Assembly (NCBI RefSeq): GCF_002803065.1 | Contig: NZ_NNBL01000001.1 | Span: forward strand, 900,724-964,723 | DNA from: Streptomyces sp. CB01635 | Lineage (GTDB): Bacteria; Actinomycetota; Actinomycetes; Streptomycetales; Streptomycetaceae | DNA length: 64,000 bases | Reading direction: 5' to 3' | Part shown: piece by piece, positions 25,387-34,123 of the stretch | Layout of the letters: each line of letters begins with the position of its first letter | How positions within the stretch are numbered: the stretch's first letter is position 1 | Notes under the pieces: generated by a model | What the model was told of the DNA's origin: nothing | What the model saw: only the letters and a program-made list of their open reading frames with translations | The model's database searches: none | Made by a program: the position numbers and the translations under genes

Positions 25387-27303
25387 TCAGACGGTGACTG
25401 TCCCGCCGTCGGGGAACGTGATTCGCACCTGCCCGTCGTCTCCGGGGTCCGCCACGCATGAGATGGACTCGCGCAGGGCCTGTGGGTGCACGACGTCGCG
25501 CGTCAGGACCGCGAGCGTGACGTGCACGCTGGATCCTCCGGGGTGGCCGGTCGAGCGGAGGTACGGCGTCGCCGAGTGCGGGCCGTAGGCGTTGGCCTCG
25601 ACCTCCCGCGCGATACCGGACTCCTCGTCCCAGCCGTGCAGCGCCACCACCGCGCTGGTCATCCCGGACTCCGTGCGCGTCAGCGCCCAGCCCGGGCCCC
25701 GCTCGGCGTGGACGCTGGTCTCGTCGGCGACCGCGTAGCCGCCCTCGCGGACCGTCACGCCCGCGGGAGCCTGCACCCGGTGCACGCGGATCTCCCACGG
25801 ACCGTGCAGGACGGTCGTCGACTCGATCGGGAACTCCTCGTCGAATCCCGGCAGTTGGGCGTCATGGCGGGACGAGGCGGCGCGCCCCTCGCAGGAGATC
25901 GGGTGGATACGGCGCCTCCGCGACGGGGTGCCGTCCTCCGCGACGAGGGCCACATGGTTGTCGACGGTCCGCTTCCAGGCGTGCGGCGCCGACTCGGGCG
26001 CCGTCGCCGTGGAGTAGGCGAGCTTCGCGTAGTGCGGATCGTCCGTGGCGGGACCTTCGAGCGGGTTGTGGTCGCTGCCGTGGTTGATCAGCCGCACGAT
26101 CCCGTCGTGGGGCGTGCCGTGCAGCAGCCAGCCGGGCGCGGGCAGCGCGGTGTACTGGATGGCCCGCTCGGACTTCTCGACGGGCAGCTGCGCCTCGCGC
26201 TCGGTCCACACCGGATGGTCGGCGGGCAGCAGCAGTCCGAGGAACCCCTTGCTCGCCCAGTACGGCGAGGCGGGGCCCGAGTACGCCTGTGTCGTCGGCA
26301 GGAACGTCCCGTACCAGCCGAGCGGCAGCAGGCCCCGCTCGTCGGGGACGCCGCGCTCCACGAAGTGCCGCGCGGTGCCCGACGCGAGGCGTCTCGTGAG
26401 CCCCGGCTCCAGTGGGGTGCAGTCCGCGAGCGCGCCCATCCACACGGGCGCGGTGGCGGCGAAACGGTACGTCAGTGAGCGGCCCTGGTGCACGGGTGCG
26501 CCGTCACCGCCGAAGAAGTGCGGGTAAGTGGTGAGGAACTGCGACAGGCGCTCCCGGTAGACCTTCGCGCGGCCGCCGTCGCCGTCCGGGCCCGCCATCC
26601 GCGCCCACAGCAGCGGGTACAGATGCATGGCCCAGCCGATGTAGTAGTCGAAATTGCGGCCGTCCCCGTCCGTGTACCAGCCGTCGCCGACATACCAGTC
26701 CTCGATGCGGTCGAGGCCGCCGTCGATGTCGTCCTGGCTGTACGGGGCTCCGACCGAGGCCAGGAACTGCTCCGAAACCACCTGGAACAGACGCCAGTTG
26801 TTGTCCCAGGTGCGGCCGCCGACGAATCCGGAGAACCAGTCCACGATCCGCTCCTGGACCCGGGAGTCGAGCTTGTCCCAGATCCAGGGGCGGGTCTCGT
26901 GCAGCCCGATCGCGATGGACGCCGCCTCCACCATCTGCTGGGAGCAGTCGGTGAGTTCGGGCCACGCCTCGCCGTCGAGGCCCGTGCCGCGCCCTCGGTT
27001 CGTGCCGGTTGTCAGACCCTCCGCGTAGCGTTCTACGAGTCGGGGATCCACGTTCCCGCCCGCGCCCGCGATGCGGAAGGAGGCCAGCAGGAATGACCGC
27101 GCGAACCCCTCGAGCCCGTCCGACACGACCCCCGACCAGCTGGCCCGCCCCGGCAGCCGGTACTGCGCGAACCCAGGCGTCGCGTACGGGACGAGCGCCT
27201 CCAGCTGCCGGTCGGCGAGCGCCTCCCAGTGGGCCCGCGTCCAGCCCGTGAGCGGGGACAGGACACGGTCGGTGGGCGGCAGCGAGAGGTGTGGTGCGGG
27301 CAT
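25387..27303 (-). CDS. DUF2264 domain protein of the glycan-utilisation locus
   Basis: A 638-residue protein matching DUF2264, a family with an (alpha/alpha)-barrel-like N-terminal region (WSGVVSDGLEGFARSFLLASFRIAG through GDGRNFDYYIGWAMHLYPLLWA) and a C-terminal beta-rich part. There is no signal peptide, so it should act in the cytoplasm. Homologues sit in polysaccharide-utilisation loci beside uronic-acid lyases and are suspected hydrolases or lyases of imported oligosaccharides, but no activity is established to my knowledge. It is last of the minus-strand series M60 peptidase, PL8 lyase, DUF2264, with 95 bp to the lyase gene, and is probably co-transcribed with them. Confidence 0.85.
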   Translation of the reverse strand: MPAPHLSLPPTDRVLSPLTGWTRAHWEALADRQLEALVPYATPGFAQYRLPGRASWSGVVSDGLEGFARSFLLASFRIAGAGGNVDPRLVERYAEGLTTGTNRGRGTGLDGEAWPELTDCSQQMVEAASIAIGLHETRPWIWDKLDSRVQERIVDWFSGFVGGRTWDNNWRLFQVVSEQFLASVGAPYSQDDIDGGLDRIEDWYVGDGWYTDGDGRNFDYYIGWAMHLYPLLWARMAGPDGDGGRAKVYRERLSQFLTTYPHFFGGDGAPVHQGRSLTYRFAATAPVWMGALADCTPLEPGLTRRLASGTARHFVERGVPDERGLLPLGWYGTFLPTTQAYSGPASPYWASKGFLGLLLPADHPVWTEREAQLPVEKSERAIQYTALPAPGWLLHGTPHDGIVRLINHGSDHNPLEGPATDDPHYAKLAYSTATAPESAPHAWKRTVDNHVALVAEDGTPSRRRRIHPISCEGRAASSRHDAQLPGFDEEFPIESTTVLHGPWEIRVHRVQAPAGVTVREGGYAVADETSVHAERGPGWALTRTESGMTSAVVALHGWDEESGIAREVEANAYGPHSATPYLRSTGHPGGSSVHVTLAVLTRDVVHPQALRESISCVADPGDDGQVRITFPDGGTVTV

Positions 27304-27398
27304 GGGGGCGTGTCGCTCCTTGATCGGAAGTGGCGGGCCGGGGTGACCCTATGCGTGCCTGGGACGGACGTCGACGGTCGGAACCGACAGACATGACC

Positions 27399-29837
27399 TC
27401 ATGCGAGTTCCGCCGTGTGGCTGTGCCCGCGTGAGCCTGCGACGTCGACCGTCAGGACGGGACGGCGGCCCGGGGTGAGTGTGATCGTGTCGTCGGCACG
27501 CGTCACCTTGCGTACGGGGAAGGGGAGTTCGACCGTGAGCGTCGACCCGGTGCGGCCTGGGTCGGCCACGGCGACCGCGATGGCGTCGCCGTGCCGCCGC
27601 ACCAGGACGGTGCCGGGACCGGACGATGTGAGTCCGGCGGCGCTGCCGGGACCCCAGAAGTGCGCGGCGAGGAGCCCGAGGCGGCGCGCCTCGACGGCCT
27701 GGACCGTGGCGTCGTTCGCCACGATCCGCACGGGTCGCGAGTGCGCCCAGATCCCGGTCGCCACGGCGCTCGCACCCGGCAGGAGCACATAGGCGTACGA
27801 GGAGTCGGTGGGGGAGGAGCCATGGTCGAACCACACGGTCACGTAGCGACGTGTGACCGGGTCGGTGCCGCCGCCGGTGTCCGCACCGGAGTTGAGGGCG
27901 CCCCACGTGCCGGTGCGTTCCTCGCGCAGCGCTCTCAGCGGGACGGCGTCGCCCGGCCTCCGTCCCGGATGGTCGGGAAAGACGTAGCCGCCCGTGCCCT
28001 CCAGATGTGCCCAGTCGGCGCCGGACAGCGATGCGGACCAGCCCTGCTCACCCGGCTGCCGCCGCCCGTCCACCAGGAGGCGCTGCGCCCCGTCCGTGTG
28101 CAGGTTGCGGTTCTCGACGACGGTCTCGATCGTGCGGCCGTCGCTCGCGGTGATGCCCGCGCCGAGCGCGACGACGGCGTTGTCCAGGCAGAACCACGCC
28201 TTCCGCGCCTGCAAGGTGTTGCCGTCGGCGATGAGTTCCATCGCGGCCGCGCCATAGCGGTCCTGGAGGACGGCGCCGCCCGCCACGGCGTTCTTCGGGC
28301 GGTACGTGCCGGTGCCGGCGCCCGTGCCGAGGTCCGCACGGGCGCGCGTGTCCACCGTCGTGCCCGGCAGCCGGTACGGGTCGACGGTCGGCCAGAACCC
28401 GTCGCCGAACTGGCCGAGGTCGTCACCGTCGTACAGATAGGTCATGCCGTCGCCGGTGTACCAGCCGTGCAGATTCTCACCGTTGCCCGCCTCGTACGCG
28501 GCGATGCGCTTCGAGGAGAGCGACAGGGCGAGCGCCCAGCCGGGGCGCCGGTGCACTATGCGGTCCATGTCGGCGAACGAGAAGTGACCGGCGAGACGCT
28601 CCGCCGCCGGGATCGCCTTGTCGTCGAGGACGGCCTTCGCGCGCGCCAGAGCCGGGACACCGACGAGCCCCGCGTACGGATTCGCCGTGTTGCGGCTGAT
28701 CCACCCCTTGGCGAGCCCGCGCCAGCGGTCGGCGTACGGGGCCGGGGCGCCCGCGGCGAGCTGGAGGATGTAAGTGAGCGTCACGGCACCGTCGTTGTAG
28801 TCGCGGGCCCGCTCGCGCGAGATCGCCCGCCCGCGCAGTGCGTCCATCATCAGCCCGTCGAACATGACGGGCGAGAAGGACCGCTCCACCGCCTCGTAGA
28901 GCACCGACACCTTCGGGTCGTTCACGGCCCAGTCCGACCCGGCGAGCAGCGCGATCAGCTGCCCCGTGCTGCCGAGCAGCACACTGCCGTACGTCCCCGT
29001 GTAGGCGACGCTGTCGTGCTGGACGAACGACCCGTCCTCGTAGAAGCCGTCGCCCGAGGTGACATAGGTGAAGAGGCTGCGGCGCCCGTTGTCCCGCACG
29101 TCCGACAGGCCGTCGCGGGCCAGCGCGACCGTGGCCGCGTCCCGGGCGAGCAGCCCGCGCAGGGCCACGATGACGGCTTTGTCGGCGCGGTTCGCGCCGG
29201 TCTCGGAGAGGGAGGGGGAGTTGGTGCGTCGGTCCGGGTTCGGGCAGAACTTCGCGACGGTCGCGACGTGTCCGGCCAGGTCCGCAGCCGGCAGTTTCGA
29301 CCGCAGGAGTACGCAGGTGTCCATCAGCGCCCGGGGCGCGCCGATCTCCCAGAACCACCAGTTGCCGGACTCGGCGCGGGCCGGGTTGTAGCCGGTGCTG
29401 CCCAGGAAGCCCAGCGCCGCGACGAGTGCGTCGGCGACCTCGGCGCTGCCGGTCAGCGAGGTGCCGGGGGTGGCCCAGGCGGTGGCCAGGGTGCGCAGGC
29501 GCGGATAGCTCTGCCCGAACATTCCGGGGTCCGACGCGGGGGAGAGGTCGGCCCACAGCGCCTTCCTGCCCGCGTTGCGGTCGAGGTCCTTCCACCAGGC
29601 TGACGCCTGCGTGTCGAGGGCCTTGACGGCGGCGGCGAAGTCCGGGTCGGCGGTGTCGAACGCGCCGCCGGTGAGCTGCTCCTCGGCGCGCGCCAGCAGT
29701 TCGTCGAACGTGTCGGCGGCAGGGGCGTCCGCCGCTTCTGCGGCGTTCGCTGCCGACGCGACTCCTGCTGTCAGGGGGAGCGCCGCCGCGGCGGTCGCGC
29801 CCGCCAGGGTCAGGGTCTGTCTGCGAGTGAGGTCCAT
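27399..29837 (-). CDS. Exported polysaccharide lyase family 8 enzyme
   Basis: An 812-residue PL8 lyase (hyaluronate/chondroitin/xanthan lyase family) that cleaves uronic-acid polysaccharides by beta-elimination. A Tat signal is visible (LTRRQTLTLAGATAAAALPL, cleavage after ASA). The (alpha/alpha)-toroid follows, with probable catalytic Asn216 in TGANRADK, His274 in QHDSVAY and Tyr283. The nine-residue His-Tyr spacing is that of known members. C-terminal beta-sandwich domains fill the rest. Hyaluronan, chondroitin and xanthan cannot be told apart by eye. It shares the locus with an M60 peptidase, suggesting attack on a glycoprotein or proteoglycan. Confidence 0.92.
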   Translation of the reverse strand: MDLTRRQTLTLAGATAAAALPLTAGVASAANAAEAADAPAADTFDELLARAEEQLTGGAFDTADPDFAAAVKALDTQASAWWKDLDRNAGRKALWADLSPASDPGMFGQSYPRLRTLATAWATPGTSLTGSAEVADALVAALGFLGSTGYNPARAESGNWWFWEIGAPRALMDTCVLLRSKLPAADLAGHVATVAKFCPNPDRRTNSPSLSETGANRADKAVIVALRGLLARDAATVALARDGLSDVRDNGRRSLFTYVTSGDGFYEDGSFVQHDSVAYTGTYGSVLLGSTGQLIALLAGSDWAVNDPKVSVLYEAVERSFSPVMFDGLMMDALRGRAISRERARDYNDGAVTLTYILQLAAGAPAPYADRWRGLAKGWISRNTANPYAGLVGVPALARAKAVLDDKAIPAAERLAGHFSFADMDRIVHRRPGWALALSLSSKRIAAYEAGNGENLHGWYTGDGMTYLYDGDDLGQFGDGFWPTVDPYRLPGTTVDTRARADLGTGAGTGTYRPKNAVAGGAVLQDRYGAAAMELIADGNTLQARKAWFCLDNAVVALGAGITASDGRTIETVVENRNLHTDGAQRLLVDGRRQPGEQGWSASLSGADWAHLEGTGGYVFPDHPGRRPGDAVPLRALREERTGTWGALNSGADTGGGTDPVTRRYVTVWFDHGSSPTDSSYAYVLLPGASAVATGIWAHSRPVRIVANDATVQAVEARRLGLLAAHFWGPGSAAGLTSSGPGTVLVRRHGDAIAVAVADPGRTGSTLTVELPFPVRKVTRADDTITLTPGRRPVLTVDVAGSRGHSHTAELA

Positions 29838-29894
29838 GTTCGGTGGGTCCCCTCCGGGTCGGTCGCGTCGGTCGCGTTGGTCGCGTCGGTCGGG

Positions 29895-31283
29895 TCAGTC
29901 GGTCAGCGTGGCCGGTTCGACGGTCGGCTTCGGCAGCTGGAGCGCGGCGATCTCGGCCAGTCCGGTGGCGTCGATGGGGAAGGCCCAGTCGCGGACGAAG
30001 AAGTCCGTGAGGTCGCGGCCGGAGACACGGCTGGCGTAGGTCGACAGGGCGCGGTAGCGCTTGGCGGTCTCGGTGTAGTCGGACTGCGGGTTCTCCTCGC
30101 GCACAAGCCGATGCAACCGTGGCCAGAAGTCGTCACCGAACGCCAGCTCCAGCTGCCGCAGCGGCACGAGCTTCTCGTAGGCGCCGAAGGACTTCTCGTA
30201 CGTCAGCCCGTCCGTGCCGAACTTCGCGCGTGCGGACTGGAAGGGGTTGAGCCCGGTCTTCGGGTCGACTGTCAGAAGGTTCGACGGCTGGCCAAGGGCC
30301 CGCTGCACCGCGAGCGAGTAGATGTTGACCGTGACCTCGGTCAGGCCCGTCGGCTTGTACGCCATCTGCTGATGCAGGTGCCCGAGCTCGTGGTAGAGAC
30401 CCCAGCCCCGGGTGCGCAGCCCGTCGACGGTGGTGGCGCGGTCGAGATAGGCGCGCGGGAAGCCGTTGTAGCCGTGCGTGGCGTAGGCGCCGACTCCGGA
30501 CGGGACCACCGACACCTCGGTGAAGTGGTAGCCGCCCGCCTTCGGCCGGTGCACCGGCTTCGACCCGTCGAGCCCGCTGATCCGCGACTCGGCCTCGATG
30601 ATCTGCTCGACGAGCCGGAGCAGCGCCGCGTGGTCCTGGTCGCGGTGCAGGAGCGCGCCGTCGCGCGTCAGCGTCATGATGGTGCGCGGCGCGTGCAGCT
30701 CGACCACCGGCACGTCGGTGAGGGTGTCCAACTGCCGCTGGTAGTCGGCCTCGGAGGTGCGGCCGAGCGTGAAGACGGGCATCGCGGTGGCGCCCGACCT
30801 GAACTTCACGGCGGCGCGCTCGCCGTGGCCTTCGAGGGAGAAGTAGACGGGACCGCCGTGCGGGTCGGTGACCGTGTTGGCGCCGGGCTTCAGCGCATAG
30901 CTGCGGGGCTCCGTCACCGTGCCGTAGTAGTCCCACTGCCCGATCCAGAGCGTGGGCACGAGGCCGTCGTGGGGCAGCACGTCGAAGCGCAGTGCGGCCC
31001 CGGCGGGGACGTACTGCCCGGTCGGCTGGAACTCGGTGGCGCGCAGGGCCTGTCCGAGGCGGAGGCGCTCCGTCTCGGCGGAGGGGCGTGCGATGAGCGG
31101 GACGGTGAGGCCGACACCGCGCACGGCGTGGGCACTTGCGGTGCCGGTGCCGAGCAGCGTGGCGGCTCCCGCGCCGGCCAGGGTGGCGAGCATCCCACGA
31201 CGGGAGAAGCCCGAGGTGGCGGGGGTGTCGGCGGTGACAGCAGCGTCGGCCGAGGTGGCGGAAGGCGTACGGGCAGGGCGCAT
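29895..31283 (-). CDS. Exported M60-family (enhancin/mucinase-like) metallopeptidase
   Basis: A 462-residue peptidase M60 protein. A Tat signal (GFSRRGMLATLAGAGAATLL) precedes the domain; the zinc site is HELGH (His298, Glu299, His302) followed by an HQQMAYKPTGLTEVT segment that supplies the downstream glutamate of the HExxH-x(8,28)-E motif. M60 enzymes cleave mucin-like or otherwise O-glycosylated proteins. ATG 31283 follows GGGAG. It is the first gene of the minus-strand block with the PL8 lyase 57 bp downstream, and its promoter carries a LacI-type site. Such enzymes are common in gut bacteria; here one is found in a soil-type genome. Confidence 0.88.
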   Translation of the reverse strand: MRPARTPSATSADAAVTADTPATSGFSRRGMLATLAGAGAATLLGTGTASAHAVRGVGLTVPLIARPSAETERLRLGQALRATEFQPTGQYVPAGAALRFDVLPHDGLVPTLWIGQWDYYGTVTEPRSYALKPGANTVTDPHGGPVYFSLEGHGERAAVKFRSGATAMPVFTLGRTSEADYQRQLDTLTDVPVVELHAPRTIMTLTRDGALLHRDQDHAALLRLVEQIIEAESRISGLDGSKPVHRPKAGGYHFTEVSVVPSGVGAYATHGYNGFPRAYLDRATTVDGLRTRGWGLYHELGHLHQQMAYKPTGLTEVTVNIYSLAVQRALGQPSNLLTVDPKTGLNPFQSARAKFGTDGLTYEKSFGAYEKLVPLRQLELAFGDDFWPRLHRLVREENPQSDYTETAKRYRALSTYASRVSGRDLTDFFVRDWAFPIDATGLAEIAALQLPKPTVEPATLTD

Positions 31284-31342
31284 CCAGAGACTCCCATGGG
31301 GATCAACAGCATCGGAGTGATGTGCGGGCTGCGCGCCAGCAT

Positions 31343-31380
31343 GTAAGCGTTTGCTATCCCGCCGCAAGAGGGCCCGGCAA
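31343..31380 (-). promoter_or_regulatory. Promoter and LacI-type operator of the M60-PL8-DUF2264 unit
   Basis: On the minus strand, TTGCCG (31375-31380) and TAGCAA (31351-31356) are 18 bp apart. GCAAACGCTTAC (31354-31343) overlaps the -10 element and resembles the two LacI-type sites near 33.9-34.1 kb. Confidence 0.55.
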
Positions 31381-31589
31381 GTTTCTGTCTGTTACTACGA
31401 CCTGAGGGAGAAACCGGTGAACAACGCCCGGGCGGAGAGCCGTTGAACGCTGCCGAACGGAACGCCGAGCGGACCGACAAGCGGGACGCCGAGCGAACCG
31501 GCAAGCTGAACGCCGAGCGGACCGGGCAAGCGGGACTCCAAGGGGACCGCCACCCGGAGCCCAGAGCGGAACGCCGGCCGGCGCGCGGC

Positions 31590-32684
31590 TCACACCCGGC
31601 GCCGCCGCCCCCCACGCGGCGCCGCCACGGAATCGCGTACCACCAGATGCGTACCGAGGCGCAGCGTGCCCGTCGTCGGGGCCCGCCAGTCGTCCTCGTC
31701 GCCGCCCGCGAGGGCGACGCGGACGGCCTGGCGGCCCATCTCCTCGAGCGGGATGTGCACGGTGGTGAGGCGCGGTCGCAGCTCCTGCGCCACGGGCACG
31801 TCGTCGTAGCCGACCAGGGAGACGTCCTGCGGCACCCGCATCCCGGCCTCCTCCAGGGCCTGGGCCGCGCCCGCCGCCACGATGTCGTTGGCCGCGAAGA
31901 CGGCGGTGAACTCCGGCCCGTCGCGCAGTAGTTCCGTCATCCGGCGGTGGCCGAACTGGCGGCTGAACGCACCGGGCTGCACGAGCGCCGGATCGCGCGG
32001 CAGCCCGCGCTGCTCCAGGGCGCGACGGTGGCCGGCGATCCGTTCCTTGGTGGTGGAGAGCCCCGGCGGCCCGCCCAGGTACAGGATCCGCTCGTGGCCC
32101 TCGGTCAGGAGGTGGTCGGTGATCGCGAAGGCGCCGCCCTCGTTGTCGTACTCGACCCCGACCGTGGGCGCGTCCTTGCCGAGGGAGGGGCGGCCGCACA
32201 GCACGAGCTTCGAGCCGCCGGCGTCCAGTTCGCGGGCGCGGCGTGCGAGTTCCGTGCGGTAGCCCCGGTCGGCGACGCTGCCGCCGACGAGGATCACCGC
32301 GTCGGCTCGGCGCTCGTGCATCAGCTCGATGAAGGCCAGCTCGCGCTGCGGGTCGCCCTGGGTGCTGCAGACCAGGCAGAGCCGGCCGCCCGCCGTCGCC
32401 TCGCGTTCCACGCCGCGCGCGATGTATGCGTAGAAGGGGTCGACCACGTCGCTGATGATGATGCCGACCGTGCGCCCGGAGACACCGGCCAGGGCGCGGG
32501 CATGGGCGTTGACCACATAGCCCAGCTCCCGCATGGCCTCCTCGACGCGCTCGCGGGTGGCGGCCGCGACCGGGTAGTTGCGGTTCATCACGCGGGACAC
32601 GGTCGCGGTCGACACGCCCGCGAGACGCGCCACGTCCACGACCGTCGCGCGCCGTCCGTTCGCCGTCGAGCCCTGCCTGGGCAT
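31590..32684 (-). CDS. LacI-family regulator of the glycan-utilisation locus
   Basis: A 364-residue LacI-family repressor: N-terminal helix-turn-helix and hinge (TVVDVARLAGVSTATVSRVMN) and a periplasmic-binding-protein-like effector domain (GIIISDVVDPFYAYI to VSLVGYDDVPVAQ). It lies in the middle of the locus and presumably senses a sugar derived from the polysaccharide. ATG 32684 has an excellent GGGGAGG site. An in-frame GTG at 32849 overlaps the dehydrogenase stop by 4 bp and would add a 55-residue extension containing a DDR repeat, so the true start needs experimental choice. The M60 gene lies downstream on the same strand but is more than 300 bp away, with its own promoter. Confidence 0.9.
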   Translation of the reverse strand: MPRQGSTANGRRATVVDVARLAGVSTATVSRVMNRNYPVAAATRERVEEAMRELGYVVNAHARALAGVSGRTVGIIISDVVDPFYAYIARGVEREATAGGRLCLVCSTQGDPQRELAFIELMHERRADAVILVGGSVADRGYRTELARRARELDAGGSKLVLCGRPSLGKDAPTVGVEYDNEGGAFAITDHLLTEGHERILYLGGPPGLSTTKERIAGHRRALEQRGLPRDPALVQPGAFSRQFGHRRMTELLRDGPEFTAVFAANDIVAAGAAQALEEAGMRVPQDVSLVGYDDVPVAQELRPRLTTVHIPLEEMGRQAVRVALAGGDEDDWRAPTTGTLRLGTHLVVRDSVAAPRGGRRRRV

Positions 32685-32699
32685 CCGGACCTCCCCCTG

Positions 32700-32744
32700 G
32701 TCGTCGCGGTCGTCGCGGTCGTCGCGGTCGTCGCGGTCGTCATG
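32700..32744. repeat. 9-bp tandem repeat upstream of the LacI gene
   Basis: GTCGTCGCG is repeated four times exactly from 32700 to 32735 and continues in degenerate form to about 32753. The unit length is a multiple of three, and in the LacI reading frame it encodes Asp-Asp-Arg repeats. Confidence 0.8.
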
Positions 32745-32845
32745 GTCGTCCTGACCGTCCTGGTCACCGGTCTGCGCGGCGGGTCCCGCGATCCGTCCCG
32801 CGACCGTTCCGTGCGCAGAGCCTATGGCGTCCGCCGGGCGCCCGT

Positions 32846-33916
32846 TCACGCGATCCGCTCCAGTTCCTCCAGGAGTACGGGGTGGTTGAGCGGCACCCCG
32901 CGCGCGTAGCGGGCGAGTTCGTCGACCGCGAGGGCGCCGAGCCGTCCCACCTCGTTGCCCTGCGCCCCCGCCATGTGCGGGGTGATGAAGACGTTGGGCA
33001 GGTCCCACAGGGGGTGGTCGGCGGGCAGCGGCTCGGGGTCCGTGACGTCGAGCACGGCGTCGATCCGACCGCTGACCAGGTGCGCGGTGAGGGCTTCGGT
33101 GTCGACGAGCGGGCCGCGTGCCGTGTTGATCAGCAGGGCGCCCGGGCGCATCAGCGCGATGCGCCGCTCGTCGAGCAGATGGTGCGTGAGGGCGGTGGAC
33201 GGCGCGTGCAGGGTCACGACGTCGCTGGTGGCGACGAGGGTGTCGAGGTCGGTGCGGGTGGCCCCGAGCAGCTCCGCCTCGGCGGCGCTCACGTACGGGT
33301 CGTGGAGCAGCACGTCGGCGTCGATGGAGCGCAGCAGCTGGATGACCCTGCGGCCGGTGCGTGACGCGCCGACCACGCCGACGGTGATGCCGTGCGTGCC
33401 GAGCCAGTGGTGGCGGTCGAGGTCGGCCGCGGTGCGGTGGGAGCGGCGGGAGCGGAACAGCTGGGCGAGCGGGAAGGCCCGCTTGGCGCCCATGATGATC
33501 GCCGCGAGAGTGAACTCCGCGACGGGTACGGCGTTGGCGGCCGCTGCGGACGACACCGCGATGCCGCGCCCGTACGCCTCGGGGGTCAGGAACGTCTTGA
33601 CCGTGCCCGCCGAGTGGATCACCGCGCGCAGCCGCGGCGCCCGGTCGAGCACACCTGTGTCGATGTGCGGGCAGCCCCAGCCGGTCAGCAGGACCTCGCA
33701 CTCGGCGAGCGCGGCCACCGCCTCGGGACTCCCGAACTCGCCCACCACCTGCGGCGGCCGGATGTCCGCGGACTCCTCGAGCCGCAGCCGTACGGCGGGC
33801 GGGAAGACGTCGTCGAGCAGCCCCGCGTCCATCGCCAGGACGGTACGGGGCCTGCGTGGGGGCCGTGTGGAGCCGGCGGAGTCGGCCTGGACCGGCGACT
33901 CGTCAGTGGTACGCAC
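32846..33916 (-). CDS. D-2-hydroxyacid dehydrogenase family protein
   Basis: A 356-residue member of the D-isomer-specific 2-hydroxyacid dehydrogenase family (3-phosphoglycerate/glyoxylate reductase-like). The NAD domain has TVGVVGASRTGRRV (glycine-rich loop), the LINTARGPLVDTEAL catalytic arginine region and the ITPHMAG histidine region. GTG 33916 is preceded by GGAGG and sits just downstream of a LacI-type operator. It may process a 2-oxo or hydroxy acid formed from uronic acids, but the substrate is unknown. The stop can overlap an alternative GTG start of the LacI gene by 4 bp, so the two may form one transcript. Confidence 0.87.
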   Translation of the reverse strand: MRTTDESPVQADSAGSTRPPRRPRTVLAMDAGLLDDVFPPAVRLRLEESADIRPPQVVGEFGSPEAVAALAECEVLLTGWGCPHIDTGVLDRAPRLRAVIHSAGTVKTFLTPEAYGRGIAVSSAAAANAVPVAEFTLAAIIMGAKRAFPLAQLFRSRRSHRTAADLDRHHWLGTHGITVGVVGASRTGRRVIQLLRSIDADVLLHDPYVSAAEAELLGATRTDLDTLVATSDVVTLHAPSTALTHHLLDERRIALMRPGALLINTARGPLVDTEALTAHLVSGRIDAVLDVTDPEPLPADHPLWDLPNVFITPHMAGAQGNEVGRLGALAVDELARYARGVPLNHPVLLEELERIA

Positions 33917-33930
33917 CCTGCCTCCGGACA

Positions 33931-33986
33931 GTAAACGTGTTCTATGAAGTCACCGCACGCTAGGGATCACGAGGGGTGAGCGTCAA
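33931..33986 (-). promoter_or_regulatory. Promoter and LacI-type operator of the hydroxyacid dehydrogenase-lacI unit
   Basis: On the minus strand TTGACG (33981-33986) and TAGCGT (33957-33962) are 18 bp apart. GAACACGTTTAC (33942-33931) begins 14 bp after the -10, near the transcription start, and fits the locus operator pattern. Confidence 0.65.
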
Positions 33987-34085
33987 GCATGCCGACCCTG
34001 ACCCTCTTAGCATGAAATAGTGCCAAATACTCGTCAAGAACGGGCAGTTGAAAAACTCGCTTAACCCAGGTGTTGCCCAGACCTA

Positions 34086-34115
34086 TTGACGTGAGGGGTA
34101 ACCGATTACTAACTT
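34086..34115 (+). promoter_or_regulatory. Promoter with internal LacI-type operator for the ABC importer
   Basis: TTGACG (34086-34091) and TAACTT (34110-34115) are 18 bp apart. The palindrome GTAACCGATTAC (34098-34109; arms GTAA/TTAC) fills the spacer. Transcription would start within a few bases of ATG 34124, and no Shine-Dalgarno sequence is present, so the mRNA is probably leaderless. Confidence 0.65.
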
Positions 34116-34123
34116 GCCGCCCC

